Source: a virus. From it: a stretch of DNA of 34,336 nucleotides. The position numbers were made by a program, and so were the translations under genes. Positions 24,000 to 32,375 of this stretch are shown piece after piece. Where the stretch lies: IMG/VR virus record IMGVR_UViG_3300028800_000655, positions 1 to 34,336 of that record. One strand, 5' to 3'. The notes under the pieces were generated by a model, which was not told where the DNA came from, ran no database searches, and saw nothing but the letters and a program-made list of their open reading frames with translations. Each line of letters opens with the position of its first letter. Within the stretch, counting starts at the first letter, position 1.

Positions 24000-24959
24000 T
24001 TAAGCTCCGTTGCTTCCCCAAGTACCTAGCCAATCCGTAGCACCGGCAGACATACGCATGGTAGTCTTCTGTTTCATTGCGCCAGTGTCAAAATCCTCGT
24101 CAAACTCATCCTCTGGATTCTGCCGCATACACACGGTCAGAGAATGATTTTTCTTCTCGGTAACAGCAAACCACGGGCCAGCGTTGGTGAAATAATGACA
24201 AACCATGAAACTCAGGTCTTCCCCAAGCACCGAGTTAATATCATTAGTATCCGTAGCTGGTTTACCACTGGAGCCAAAGATTTCACGCGCAAGGAAACGA
24301 TTTTCCGGGGCGATCAAGACTTTAGTTGGCTTCAAGTTAATCGGCAGTCCCTGCGAATCAACCATACGCTCAAACTGTGTAGTTGCAAGCTGAACGCCGG
24401 TAAATGACAGGTCGATATCTGTAGCAGGACGATTGGGATAAGTTCCAGCCGCACTGATCAGATTTGGTAGCGAACTCCACGTATTAGTAGCGGACGGCCC
24501 ACCAAGCAACGGATGCTGATTGTTAAACAAGGAGAGTCCATCAGTCGTGGTCACGTTGCTAGAGAATCCCTGATTAAAGATATTCCAAGCAACGATTTCC
24601 TTAGTATAACGAATTGAACGAGCCAGAGCTTTCGGCGCGGTCTTAATCACACCATACTTAGCATCCTGCCAGAGTTCCTTAGAGGTTCTCACAGCAAGCG
24701 CATAGGTAATATGAATATACCGTTTATCGCCACCCTGAATCATTGTAGTATACGCTACGGGCGTATTTTCCGGCTTTTCCTGAAGTGGCCCAAATCCTGC
24801 CATTTTCAAGTCCTGCTCGTACTCAGACTCCGAGGTTTTTACATTAAAAACCTGTTGAAACTCCTCAGCCCGCTGTTCTGTCTCAAGAGCATCAACGTAG
24901 ATTTTATGCAAACCCGGAGCCATAAGCTTGGGAAATGCTCCACGTACTTGTGTAGCCAT
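24000..24959 (-). CDS. major capsid protein (HK97 fold)
   Basis: ATG 24959 follows AAAAGGAATAAAACT, a strong ribosome binding site. The 319-residue product has an N-arm and helix (DALETEQRAEEFQQVFNVKTSESEYEQDLKMAGFG) and an E-loop-like segment with YTTMIQGGDKRYIHITYALAVRTSKELWQD. The spine helix and A-domain strands follow, and the end is HYFTNAGPWFAVTEKKNHSLTVCMRQNPE...DFDTGAMKQKTTMRMSAGATDW. This matches the capsid group annotated in phages as Mu-like major head subunit. The neighbouring decoration-like and scaffold-like genes and the following stem-loops agree with its being the main capsid gene. Confidence 0.82.
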   Translation of the reverse strand: MATQVRGAFPKLMAPGLHKIYVDALETEQRAEEFQQVFNVKTSESEYEQDLKMAGFGPLQEKPENTPVAYTTMIQGGDKRYIHITYALAVRTSKELWQDAKYGVIKTAPKALARSIRYTKEIVAWNIFNQGFSSNVTTTDGLSLFNNQHPLLGGPSATNTWSSLPNLISAAGTYPNRPATDIDLSFTGVQLATTQFERMVDSQGLPINLKPTKVLIAPENRFLAREIFGSSGKPATDTNDINSVLGEDLSFMVCHYFTNAGPWFAVTEKKNHSLTVCMRQNPEDEFDEDFDTGAMKQKTTMRMSAGATDWLGTWGSNGA

Positions 24960-24982
24960 AGTTTTATTCCTTTTACGTTAGA

Positions 24983-25648
24983 TTAGACATACTGTGAGCG
25001 AGCGGTGCTAAGAACCTGGAACCGTACACGAGCATTTGCAATGTAAATACCACCAGTAGAAGTCTGGTCAATAGGATTAATACCAACCATCTGAACTACT
25101 GTGTTAGTGCCCGGAGTTGTAAGATGCGCGTCAACATACCACTGACCGCTGGAATCAATAGTGAGGCCAAATTGAGTGCCAATCATTGCTTGCGTTGGAG
25201 TATAATCCGCTGCAACCGTACCATTTGAATTATCAAATGTGGCTTCAAAAATATTCAAACCAACCGAGGATTCAAACAAAGTACGACCGTCCGAAATCGG
25301 TGCGCCTACGGCAATATTTACCGCAGATGCCTGAAATGGAACCGAACCATAAGTCTGAATCGCTCCCGGAGGGCCAATCTGGGAAAAAGCACCCGGCGCA
25401 CCCTTACCAGAGGTTCCAAGATTCAAACCAGAAGTAAGTGAAAATCCAGCGAGAGTGCCAGTTACCGCGCCGCTCGAAGTAAAAGCTGCACAAGCCTGAA
25501 CAAATCCACCTGCCGACAAACCCACGGGAGTACCAATTTTAAACGTCTGCCCACTCAATTCAAGCTGGCTCACTGTCAGAGGAGTAAGTCCTGACGTAGT
25601 TTCAACAACCCCGATGGGCTGGTGATAAGTAAGATTCGGCCCTGCCAT
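24983..25648 (-). CDS. putative capsid decoration/head protein
   Basis: ATG 25648 follows GAGGAAATAAACT. The 221-residue product is Gly/Thr/Ser rich and beta-stranded, with no charged helices and no motifs for catalysis. It lies immediately upstream of the major capsid gene, as decoration (head-stabilising) proteins often do. Features such as LSGQTFKIGTPVGLSAGGFVQAC and LFESSVGLNIFEATFDNSNGTVAADYT are compatible with a capsid surface protein. The function is inferred from position and composition only. Confidence 0.55.
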   Translation of the reverse strand: MAGPNLTYHQPIGVVETTSGLTPLTVSQLELSGQTFKIGTPVGLSAGGFVQACAAFTSSGAVTGTLAGFSLTSGLNLGTSGKGAPGAFSQIGPPGAIQTYGSVPFQASAVNIAVGAPISDGRTLFESSVGLNIFEATFDNSNGTVAADYTPTQAMIGTQFGLTIDSSGQWYVDAHLTTPGTNTVVQMVGINPIDQTSTGGIYIANARVRFQVLSTARSQYV

Positions 25649-25697
25649 AGTTTATTTCCTCATACTTGAATTTGACTACTGTGCTTCTACAACCTCG

Positions 25698-26456
25698 TTA
25701 GATAGTAACGTCAGGCGAATAAAATCCCATCTTCCCTTCGTTTTTCGCCCCTACAAAATCATTGCGAAAGTCTGATTTATCCATGTATGCGCTAGCGGAT
25801 TTAGCAGCGCGCTCGTGGAGCTTGGCAGCATTAGTCGTAGATACCGCCCGTTCGTGTGCTGCACGAAGAGCGCGATAGTAAGTAGCCTTGTCAATCTTCA
25901 TCGCCACTACATCGTTAATCGAATAATGACTCTGTGCATCGAGAGCTGGTTCAATAGCTTTCTTAGCATCATCATCCAGCAAATCATTCGGCTCGATATA
26001 AGTAAATCCCTTTCCTAGCAACTCCCCAATCCGCATAGGATTCTTATTAACATATCGCGCTTCATAATTCGTATCCTTGAGCTTAATAGTAAGCCCGTCC
26101 GCACTCATAAATGGTTTTGCCTCAATCGGAAAGTCCAAATCATAAACCTGATCAAGTGTTACTTTCGAGAAGTCTGTGATTGGGGCAGCCTTTCTAGGCA
26201 TTATTTGACCTTGCATTGTGGAGTCGAATTTAGCTGCTGCGATACTTTGACGAGTCTTTTCTTCGATATCCTTTGCCATTTTGACCAGATCAGCAGCAGT
26301 TATCGGAATATTCTCAGTCCCAGGCGCAGCAGCAATTACAGGCTTGACAAAAGATTTATGTGCAGGTGGAATAGCAGGAGCAGCATTAAAATCATCAGCA
26401 CGAAGATCGCTAGTCGCTTCCTCAAGTTCTACATTGGTATCAATTTCATTAGACAT
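25698..26456 (-). CDS. head-module protein of unknown function, 252 aa
   Basis: Its start at ATG 26456 overlaps the end of the scaffold-like gene by eight bases, so the two are coupled. The N-terminal 80 residues are acidic and Ala/Pro rich. The middle contains a compact domain (KPFMSADGLTIKLKDTNYEARYVNKNPMRIGELLGKGFTYIEPNDLL), and the end is helical with YYRALRAAHERAVSTT. Similar sequences accompany capsid genes of other phages as hypothetical proteins. A role as head assembly chaperone or accessory is plausible, but no enzymatic motif supports anything specific. Confidence 0.5.
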   Translation of the reverse strand: MSNEIDTNVELEEATSDLRADDFNAAPAIPPAHKSFVKPVIAAAPGTENIPITAADLVKMAKDIEEKTRQSIAAAKFDSTMQGQIMPRKAAPITDFSKVTLDQVYDLDFPIEAKPFMSADGLTIKLKDTNYEARYVNKNPMRIGELLGKGFTYIEPNDLLDDDAKKAIEPALDAQSHYSINDVVAMKIDKATYYRALRAAHERAVSTTNAAKLHERAAKSASAYMDKSDFRNDFVGAKNEGKMGFYSPDVTI

Positions 26457-27156
26457 AGCTCAACTCCTTCTTCGATTTCTGCCAATCGACTTTACTAATA
26501 CCAAGTCGCTCTGCTATATGTTCTTCTTCCTTAGTAAAGGATTCAGCATCGTCGCCCTTTTCTTTACCACTATGCCCACCAGCACTACCACCCTCAAATA
26601 CTAGACTGGTATTCCGAGCTTTGATTTTACCATCAGCAACATCCTTCTGATTATCATACATCACAAGTTTATAGCAATTCTCGATTGATGCTGAGTTCGT
26701 TTGCTGGTTAAGCGGTAGAGTCTCAATAAGAGCATCTACTTTATTCTTGATATCTCCGTAGTAGTATTCCTTCTCCCCTAGCGTTTCCCTACGAGCTTCC
26801 CGCGATGCGAGCTTTAGCAAAGCTACCTGCGTAGGCCGTAGCTTCTCATCAACTGCATTTTCCGGATCAATAAGAATCCGCTCACTAAAATCGCCCTTAT
26901 CTTCCTTATCCTTCGCAGCTTTTCTAGCAGCTTCCTCTCGTCCCTTTTCCTCGCGCTCTTTCTTTATAAGTTCCGCAAGTTCCTGCATAGGCTTCATAGA
27001 TTCCTGCATCTTCGTATCACGGGCATCTAATTCAGCTTTCATAGCTGTTGTAATATCTTCCTTCATCTTCTCAGGTTTGAATTCCACATCCTCCAAACCA
27101 TCCGCAACTTCTACGGGCTTTACAGCTCCGTCACTTCCTCGTAACCATTTAAGCAT
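26449..27156 (-). CDS. scaffold-like coiled-coil protein
   Basis: ATG 27156 is preceded by GAGAGAGGGAATAAA. The 235-residue protein is extremely charged and helical; residues 30-95 run as a Lys/Glu coiled coil (MKAELDARDTKMQESMKPMQELAELIKKEREEKGREEAARK). The C-terminus carries FTKEEEHIAERLGISKVDWQKSKK, resembling the T-x-E-E-x3-A-x-x-L-G-(I/L) element common near the ends of phage scaffolding proteins. Its place between the portal and capsid genes is the usual position of a scaffold. No protease motif is visible. Confidence 0.65.
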   Translation of the reverse strand: MLKWLRGSDGAVKPVEVADGLEDVEFKPEKMKEDITTAMKAELDARDTKMQESMKPMQELAELIKKEREEKGREEAARKAAKDKEDKGDFSERILIDPENAVDEKLRPTQVALLKLASREARRETLGEKEYYYGDIKNKVDALIETLPLNQQTNSASIENCYKLVMYDNQKDVADGKIKARNTSLVFEGGSAGGHSGKEKGDDAESFTKEEEHIAERLGISKVDWQKSKKELSYV

Positions 27157-27157
27157 T

Positions 27158-27481
27158 TTATTCCCTCTCTCCCTTTAAAACTTTAAACGCATTCATAAAA
27201 GCAACTAGCCCGATTATATCTGAATACACTTGCAACTGACCTTGTAGATATGATTTCGCGTGTGCTTCTTCTTTCTCCGATTTATATTCCTTCTCGAAAT
27301 ACCCATCCTTTACCAAATCAACTTGGGACAGCAGGTACTCCACCAGCACCCTCGCCGCTGGTTGTAGGAATAGCTCCTTGATTGCTGGCTTGTGCTCCAT
27401 TAGTTGCTTGAGGGCTGTTTCCGAATCCAGACTGCGGACTCCCGGATTGGCCACTATTGCCTGACTGTGTAGTAAGTTCAT
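27158..27481 (-). CDS. 107-aa helical protein overprinted on the portal 3' end
   Basis: ATG 27481 is preceded by GGGGAGAGGAA, a very good ribosome binding site located inside the portal coding region. The frame is open further upstream but no better start is seen. The product is helical (AIKELFLQPAARVLVEYLLSQVDLVKDGYFEKEYKSEKEEAHAKSYLQGQLQVYSDIIGLVAFMNAF) and ends one base before the scaffold-like start. The first 164 bp are shared with the portal frame, which there encodes a low-complexity Ser/Gly/Gln tail. This suggests the small protein is the constrained one in the overlap. The function is unknown; it is possibly a head assembly factor. Confidence 0.65.
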   Translation of the reverse strand: MNLLHSQAIVANPGVRSLDSETALKQLMEHKPAIKELFLQPAARVLVEYLLSQVDLVKDGYFEKEYKSEKEEAHAKSYLQGQLQVYSDIIGLVAFMNAFKVLKGERE

Positions 27482-29282
27482 TTCCTCTCCCCGCTTTGAT
27501 AATGCTAGGAACTGGTATGAGCCTAGCAGCATCATCATGTCCGAAATTCTGGACAATCTCTTTGTATAAACTCTGTTTCGCTCGGAGTACATCTGCATAA
27601 TATTCCGCGAGTTGTGGAGGCATTCCAGGTGTAGCAAGTGCTTGAATCATCTGCGCGTCCTGAGTATAAAGCTGAGTAAGAGTCGAGGAGAGCATAATAT
27701 CACTCTGCTTCTCAAGTTCCTTATTCATAGATGCCGTAGACGCACGAACCGATAAACCAAGCTTACCACTTTTAATATTCTCAAACGCTTCTCTAAGCGC
27801 GTCGGCGTTATCACCGAATTGTCGGAGCTTTTTTCCAAGTCCGAAATTAGCATACATTTTTGCGAACTTGGAACCTGCTCTGCTGTGAGCACTCCTCATA
27901 TCGGACATACGCAGCCCAGTTCTTGAATTCTGCTGCTGTAGGACAGCGAAAGTCCCTTGGCTGCTATAAATTCCTCTCTTCTGATTGACAATCCCACCAC
28001 CCGTACCTCCTGTAGCTGGATCAATTCCTGTGCGCTCTTTAACTAGAGCAAGGGATAAATTCTCACCATCAAGATTCTCAGCCTGCGGGTTTCCAGTATC
28101 TACACGATCAATCTCATCCTTATCCGCGGGAATTAGGATGCCGGGGTAGAATTGTAGAATCGAGTGTAGCTTACTATTCTTATTAACTCTAAACGCTGTC
28201 GTATTCGCAAGAGTCTTCGCATTAATACGCTGGCGATGAAGCTCAGAAATCTCATCCTGATACGACTTAAGCATCTCAGCAAAGCCATAGCCATAATACT
28301 GGTCATCATCATAAGCAAGCTTCGCATCTTCAAATATATCCATGTTATCTGGATAATAGTTATAGAATGCTCCTAGCCTAGTCTTGCTACGCGGATGATG
28401 AAGACATACCAATCTGAGATTAGTACCATCGCTGAGTTGATAACGAATCCAGCACTCGTAAATATCATATTCATCTGCAAGAGTTCCTGACCCTGTATCT
28501 TGAAGTCCTTGTGTTCGCTCGACATAATTCTGTAGCACATCGCTCTGGGAACGATCTGGCTGTGCTATAATTGTATCCAAATCCTCATCTTTGAAGAATT
28601 TGAGAGCTTTTTTATCCTCTAAAGTCTTCCGCGAGCACGTCATAATATGTGCTTTAAACTTAGAATCCTCAAGCTTTTGATATGAAATATCAGTCAAAAA
28701 CTTATTCAAAGGCACATTCTCAGGCCGCGGCCCATCAAATCTAATCACATCCTTCATCTCATACTTATTCGCAGCGGTGTCAGACTCACCTGTGGAAACA
28801 TACTGCGTTTCCACATTATAAAGCCAGGGGAATTTAATAATCCCTGTACCATTTCTGATTGTAGATGAGAACCAAGCTTCTTCTACTCTGTAGAAGTCAA
28901 GCTCCGCTGGATCAAGAGCCATGTTTCCGAGAAATTTCTCAACAGCAGATCGTTGATCGTCACCAGCGCCGAGCGCAATATCTCCATATATCTTAGCAGT
29001 CCAGAGCGGATCAGTAAGATACATGGACATAACACGAGCGAGCAAATTATCAGAATTTGATGCAATTACTTGAATCTCAATATTTGATGCGCCCGGCCAA
29101 GGAATATCACAGGTATTATGAATAGGAGTCCCCTTGTATAAACGAGCGAATTCCTTAAGCTTTTCCTCACGAAAATTCCTAGTCCGGGCGTACCAATACT
29201 CAGTAGTCTCCTCGACCCACTTCCACATTTCCTCTGTGGCATCTTTACCGAAGTTTATTTTAATAGGTCGAATCGCGGGCAT
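27318..29282 (-). CDS. portal protein
   Basis: ATG 29282 follows AAAGGTATAAA. The 654-residue product begins with a charged helix containing WVEETTEYWYARTRNFREEKLKEFARLYKGTPI. It continues with WPGASNIEIQVIASNSDNLLARVMSMYLTDPLW, a NGTGIIKFPWLYNVE strand region and KSYQDEISELHRQRINAKTLANTTAFRVNK, the stem/wing helices of podovirus-type portals. The C-terminal 50 residues are Ser/Gly/Gln/Asn repeats and probably disordered. Portals form the dodecameric ring through which DNA is packaged by TerL and leaves into the tail. Position between the terminase and scaffold/capsid genes agrees. Confidence 0.82.
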   Translation of the reverse strand: MPAIRPIKINFGKDATEEMWKWVEETTEYWYARTRNFREEKLKEFARLYKGTPIHNTCDIPWPGASNIEIQVIASNSDNLLARVMSMYLTDPLWTAKIYGDIALGAGDDQRSAVEKFLGNMALDPAELDFYRVEEAWFSSTIRNGTGIIKFPWLYNVETQYVSTGESDTAANKYEMKDVIRFDGPRPENVPLNKFLTDISYQKLEDSKFKAHIMTCSRKTLEDKKALKFFKDEDLDTIIAQPDRSQSDVLQNYVERTQGLQDTGSGTLADEYDIYECWIRYQLSDGTNLRLVCLHHPRSKTRLGAFYNYYPDNMDIFEDAKLAYDDDQYYGYGFAEMLKSYQDEISELHRQRINAKTLANTTAFRVNKNSKLHSILQFYPGILIPADKDEIDRVDTGNPQAENLDGENLSLALVKERTGIDPATGGTGGGIVNQKRGIYSSQGTFAVLQQQNSRTGLRMSDMRSAHSRAGSKFAKMYANFGLGKKLRQFGDNADALREAFENIKSGKLGLSVRASTASMNKELEKQSDIMLSSTLTQLYTQDAQMIQALATPGMPPQLAEYYADVLRAKQSLYKEIVQNFGHDDAARLIPVPSIIKAGRGNELTTQSGNSGQSGSPQSGFGNSPQATNGAQASNQGAIPTTSGEGAGGVPAVPS

Positions 29283-29283
29283 T

Positions 29284-29562
29284 TTATACCTTTGCTACTG
29301 GGGGATACACAGTTGTAGTAGGCACTGAATTTGTAGAGAACATCTTATCAAGCCTTGTCCAGAGGAAATTCTCCTCGCCAAATGGATGTTTCTTTACTGT
29401 GATGGCTACTGTATTAGAAGTTGGAAAAGTCCACGCTACATCCCAACCCTTCTCAACAGTTTCACCGGCCTGTGCAAAGTTAACCGTTACATCAGCTTGT
29501 GCGAACATGGAAGTCAAAGAAGCAAGCTGCGCTGGAGTACAATTATAAGTTCGAGTATCCAT
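29284..29562 (-). CDS. YNCTP-motif protein, copy 2, beside the portal
   Basis: ATG 29562 has TAGGAG upstream and the gene ends one base before the portal start. The 92-residue product begins MDTRTYNCTPAQLASLTSMFAQ and continues with VTVNF, WDVAWTFPTSNTVAITVKKHPFG, a short helix (LWTRLDKMFS) and a Pro/Val end. The opening matches the protein encoded at 3641-4009, so the two are paralogues or share a domain. The beta-rich middle with Trp residues could be a binding surface. A structural or regulatory role linked to the portal is conceivable; no known family is recognised. Confidence 0.6.
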   Translation of the reverse strand: MDTRTYNCTPAQLASLTSMFAQADVTVNFAQAGETVEKGWDVAWTFPTSNTVAITVKKHPFGEENFLWTRLDKMFSTNSVPTTTVYPPVAKV

Positions 29563-29563
29563 A

Positions 29564-29890
29564 TTAGATAATCACTCCTAGAGCTTTAAGATCAGCAGCA
29601 ATGACTGAGGTATCAGTTTTTGCATCTGTGATTACGTTCTTGATAAGTGCCAGAGTTGCCTCACTAAGGGTGATTGCTACAGGGATATTTCCAGCTGAAG
29701 CCGCCGCCGCTGCTGCTGTTCCCGCTGCTATAGTCTTTGTCACATCATAGAATGTAGCCAGAATAGCAGCTTTAGTCGCCGGAGCAAGAGCAACAAACAT
29801 ATCCTCTACTTGCTTTGTTTTTGAAAATACTGTAACCACGAAACTAATTGCTTTTTCAATTCCCGAACCAATACTTGAAAATACTGACAT
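29564..29890 (-). CDS. 108-aa Ala-rich helical protein
   Basis: ATG 29890 follows GAGAGGAATAGGAT. The protein has an amphipathic N-terminal helix (SVFSSIGSGIEKAISFVVTVFSK), a long Ala-rich hydrophobic middle (AATKAAILATFYDV...IAAGTAAAAAASAG) and a final helix. This could be a membrane-active or pore-forming small protein, such as a holin or antiholin candidate in the cluster of three small hydrophobic proteins next to TerL. A helical-bundle virion protein is an alternative. Cluster position and hydrophobicity are the only evidence. Confidence 0.5.
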   Translation of the reverse strand: MSVFSSIGSGIEKAISFVVTVFSKTKQVEDMFVALAPATKAAILATFYDVTKTIAAGTAAAAAASAGNIPVAITLSEATLALIKNVITDAKTDTSVIAADLKALGVII

Positions 29891-29905
29891 ATCCTATTCC
29901 TCTCT

Positions 29906-30166
29906 TTATACCTTTGTATCTGGTGAAGTTACTGTTGTTTTACTTGTTTGTGTAATTGTAGAACCAGATGGCATCTGAACACCATCCGTTTGGAAAGCTC
30001 CAAGCAGAACTTTAGCCACACCATTAATAGCAGTTAGAATTGCTGCTGTTTTAGGCTTAATCACACTGGATAACATCAAAGTTCCAGTAAGAGCGAATGT
30101 CGTAGTAAGAATTGACTGGACTGTAGATTTCCAATTATTTTTAAGATGCTCTGCGTCAATAATCAT
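29906..30166 (-). CDS. 86-aa holin-like membrane protein
   Basis: ATG 30166 follows AGGAGAGCTTA. Two hydrophobic stretches occur, at about residues 17-37 (VQSILTTTFALTGTLMLSSVI) and 41-57 (AAILTAINGVAKVLLGA), separated by a short K-P-K-T turn, with a polar Thr/Ser C-terminus. Length, two predicted membrane helices and position in a three-gene hydrophobic cluster fit a class II holin or a holin-like protein. The muralytic enzyme lies 6 kb away, so the lysis genes are not contiguous. Confidence 0.5.
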   Translation of the reverse strand: MIIDAEHLKNNWKSTVQSILTTTFALTGTLMLSSVIKPKTAAILTAINGVAKVLLGAFQTDGVQMPSGSTITQTSKTTVTSPDTKV

Positions 30167-30175
30167 TAAGCTCTC

Positions 30176-30421
30176 CTAGAACAGACCAATCTTCTTTGAA
30201 ATTATATAAAGTATCCAAGTAGCTAAAGACGCAAGAAACGGCGATAGATAACTCGTTCTTGTACTTACAGCGTTCCTAGCTGACACGTCATTCCGCTTCT
30301 CTGACTGTTCCATTGTTTCAAGTTTAGCTTCAATTCTAGCTAAGGGAGCTGTGACGGTATGTTCTATCATATATTTTACCCAATCCCTCGTGGCATAATT
30401 TGCTCCTTCAAGATCATCCAT
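30176..30421 (-). CDS. 81-aa protein with coiled coil and C-terminal membrane helix
   Basis: ATG 30421 is chosen because GGGTGAG lies six bases upstream; GTG 30424 adds one residue. Residues 20-45 form a short coiled coil (VTAPLARIEAKLETMEQSEKRNDVS), followed by a hydrophobic segment at about 59-75 (LSPFLASLATWILYIIS) and KKIGLF. A helix plus C-terminal anchor is the layout of XhlA-like accessory lysis proteins and of some spanins. The function is inferred from topology and from the neighbouring holin-like gene. The 72 bp upstream, toward TerL, hold no gene. Confidence 0.5.
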   Translation of the reverse strand: MDDLEGANYATRDWVKYMIEHTVTAPLARIEAKLETMEQSEKRNDVSARNAVSTRTSYLSPFLASLATWILYIISKKIGLF

Positions 30422-30493
30422 CACATACTCACCCGAATTAATATATCTTATTTATAAGCTCCACGCTATGCGCTTCCTATTACTGGACAGGAG

Positions 30494-32344
30494 CTATGTG
30501 TATAATCCCGCGTAAGTTTGTCGAATTGTATTAACATATCGTTGCTTGCGACGGAGAATTTCAAACTCAATATCTTCTGTGTTTGTATCAAAGTCCCATA
30601 CTTGTGGGCCATAGCCAAGTGTATCAAGTACGTCGATTAGTTTTCCCGTAGGGTATGATTCAAATTCTTCAATAAACTCATCCATACCTACAGTATTGAT
30701 CCAGAACTCACCGCGACTAAATATCGGCCCAAGAGAATCAATCCTCATTTTCTTGGCATTCGCGGTCTTGGGAGTTTTGAGTTCTTTTATTTCCAGTGCC
30801 GCATATCTCGAATCATCCCGTGCTTTTTCCTTGATTATGTAATCCATGTGATACTTGAGATATTTTTGGGCTGCAATGGTTTCCATGTAGATACAGTCAA
30901 GTTTCCACACATTGACTGCGAGATCGAGCATAACTCCAATAAATTCATCCGTACCACAGGCTTTTGCCCATACATCGAGAAGATATACTCTACGAGGATT
31001 TTCTGCGACACCTGTGACAGTAATAGCATGGCGGCATCTTCCATCGTTCCCTGAGTGATTAGGGTCTACAATCATGTAGCGTTTTAGATTACGAGGACTT
31101 ACATCTTCCTCTACGTCACCTGCTAATACTTTATGCTTGATAAGAATCTTAGTACGAGTACGAGTTTTACCTGTGGTATCAAATGGTACTACATCTTGAT
31201 ATGTGAAGCTCTGATCTTTCACAAATTCAAATCTACGAAGATCACGAAGTTGGAACTTAACCTCAGCAGGATTTACCGGAGTGTTGCGATATTGACAAGA
31301 GAATATATAATTCCCTAATCTTTTACGGTATCTTGCAAGTTTCTCGATACTGTACTTTTCGGGAAATATAGGTATTCCGAACGGATGTAATGAGCAACAT
31401 CCGCCCAACGCTGAGTGCGTGCTAAAATTAAAGTACGTCTCCTCTTTCCTGAGATACGAATTAAGGTCTTTATAACTCCATCTATTACCGACCACGATTT
31501 CATCATTATCCCTCCCCGCATCATCACCCTCATCAGGATCGAAAGCACCCACCAAATACTTATGATATTCTATGGTTTTATTCATAGTAATATCAGATTC
31601 ATATGCTTCTCTGCCTACTAAATCATCCTGTATAACTAAATTATAATGCCTAGATTGTAGCGCACCACCTACTCCGATAAAATCATAGGTTCCTTCGCCC
31701 TGTGCGGAGCCAGTTTTATTCGAGCGCATCTGGCAGAAAGATTCTTTATTCTGAGTGCAACTTCCATCTGGCAGTATCTCAGGAAATAAATACTTAAACA
31801 AATCATTATTCTGATAGTGCCCTTGAAGTCTAACACCGAGCTTTGAGGCATTTGTAATAACTTCGGATACGAGGAGTATACGGATATCCTGATTATGTGC
31901 ATATCTCATCCACTGAATCCAGCGGTCGGTATAGCCAAGTGCACGCATGTACATTTCATCTTGTGCTGAGAAAGGAAGCGCGCGCCAAATGCTATAGCAT
32001 TCTGTATAAACTGTGGACTTGTAATGGCCACGAGGGATTTCGATTACTTCTTTTACCCCATCTTTTTCAACTACCTTGCACATCTGGAAATGTAAGTTCT
32101 GATCAGGATTCGGATTCTGTTGAAAACGATTCTTTCCAAGTACGCGGGTCGCAAAATAAAACAAGGAACCTAATGAGTTGAGCCGGTGTATAGTTCGGAG
32201 AGTATTTTCGTCACTATGAATCGGTGGAATAATACGCCAGCTACTTGTTACGCTTCTTGGTAAGTATAGACCGCCTGTCTCATTAAATTCATACTCCAGC
32301 GATTTCTCTACTATTTCTTGAAGATCGCCGGTAGTATATGACAT
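30494..32344 (-). CDS. terL: terminase large subunit (packaging ATPase/nuclease)
   Basis: The start is ATG 32344, behind GGGAGAACAGC; the frame is open 54 codons further upstream, but only through the structured intergenic region. The 616-residue protein carries Walker A at 104-111 (PRGHYKST), Walker B at 236-241 (LVIQDD) and nuclease residues Asp427 (MIVDPN), Glu488 (CIYMETI) and Asp571/Asp574 (LIDVLDTLG). These form the RNase H-like metal site. It docks on the portal, translocates DNA into the prohead with ATP and cuts concatemers. TerS lies upstream, separated by a 60-aa gene and an unusually long 218-bp gap with RNA-like structure. Confidence 0.88.
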   Translation of the reverse strand: MSYTTGDLQEIVEKSLEYEFNETGGLYLPRSVTSSWRIIPPIHSDENTLRTIHRLNSLGSLFYFATRVLGKNRFQQNPNPDQNLHFQMCKVVEKDGVKEVIEIPRGHYKSTVYTECYSIWRALPFSAQDEMYMRALGYTDRWIQWMRYAHNQDIRILLVSEVITNASKLGVRLQGHYQNNDLFKYLFPEILPDGSCTQNKESFCQMRSNKTGSAQGEGTYDFIGVGGALQSRHYNLVIQDDLVGREAYESDITMNKTIEYHKYLVGAFDPDEGDDAGRDNDEIVVGNRWSYKDLNSYLRKEETYFNFSTHSALGGCCSLHPFGIPIFPEKYSIEKLARYRKRLGNYIFSCQYRNTPVNPAEVKFQLRDLRRFEFVKDQSFTYQDVVPFDTTGKTRTRTKILIKHKVLAGDVEEDVSPRNLKRYMIVDPNHSGNDGRCRHAITVTGVAENPRRVYLLDVWAKACGTDEFIGVMLDLAVNVWKLDCIYMETIAAQKYLKYHMDYIIKEKARDDSRYAALEIKELKTPKTANAKKMRIDSLGPIFSRGEFWINTVGMDEFIEEFESYPTGKLIDVLDTLGYGPQVWDFDTNTEDIEFEILRRKQRYVNTIRQTYAGLYT

Positions 32345-32375
32345 GCTGTTCTCCCGTAGCAAATGGGGGCTCCGC

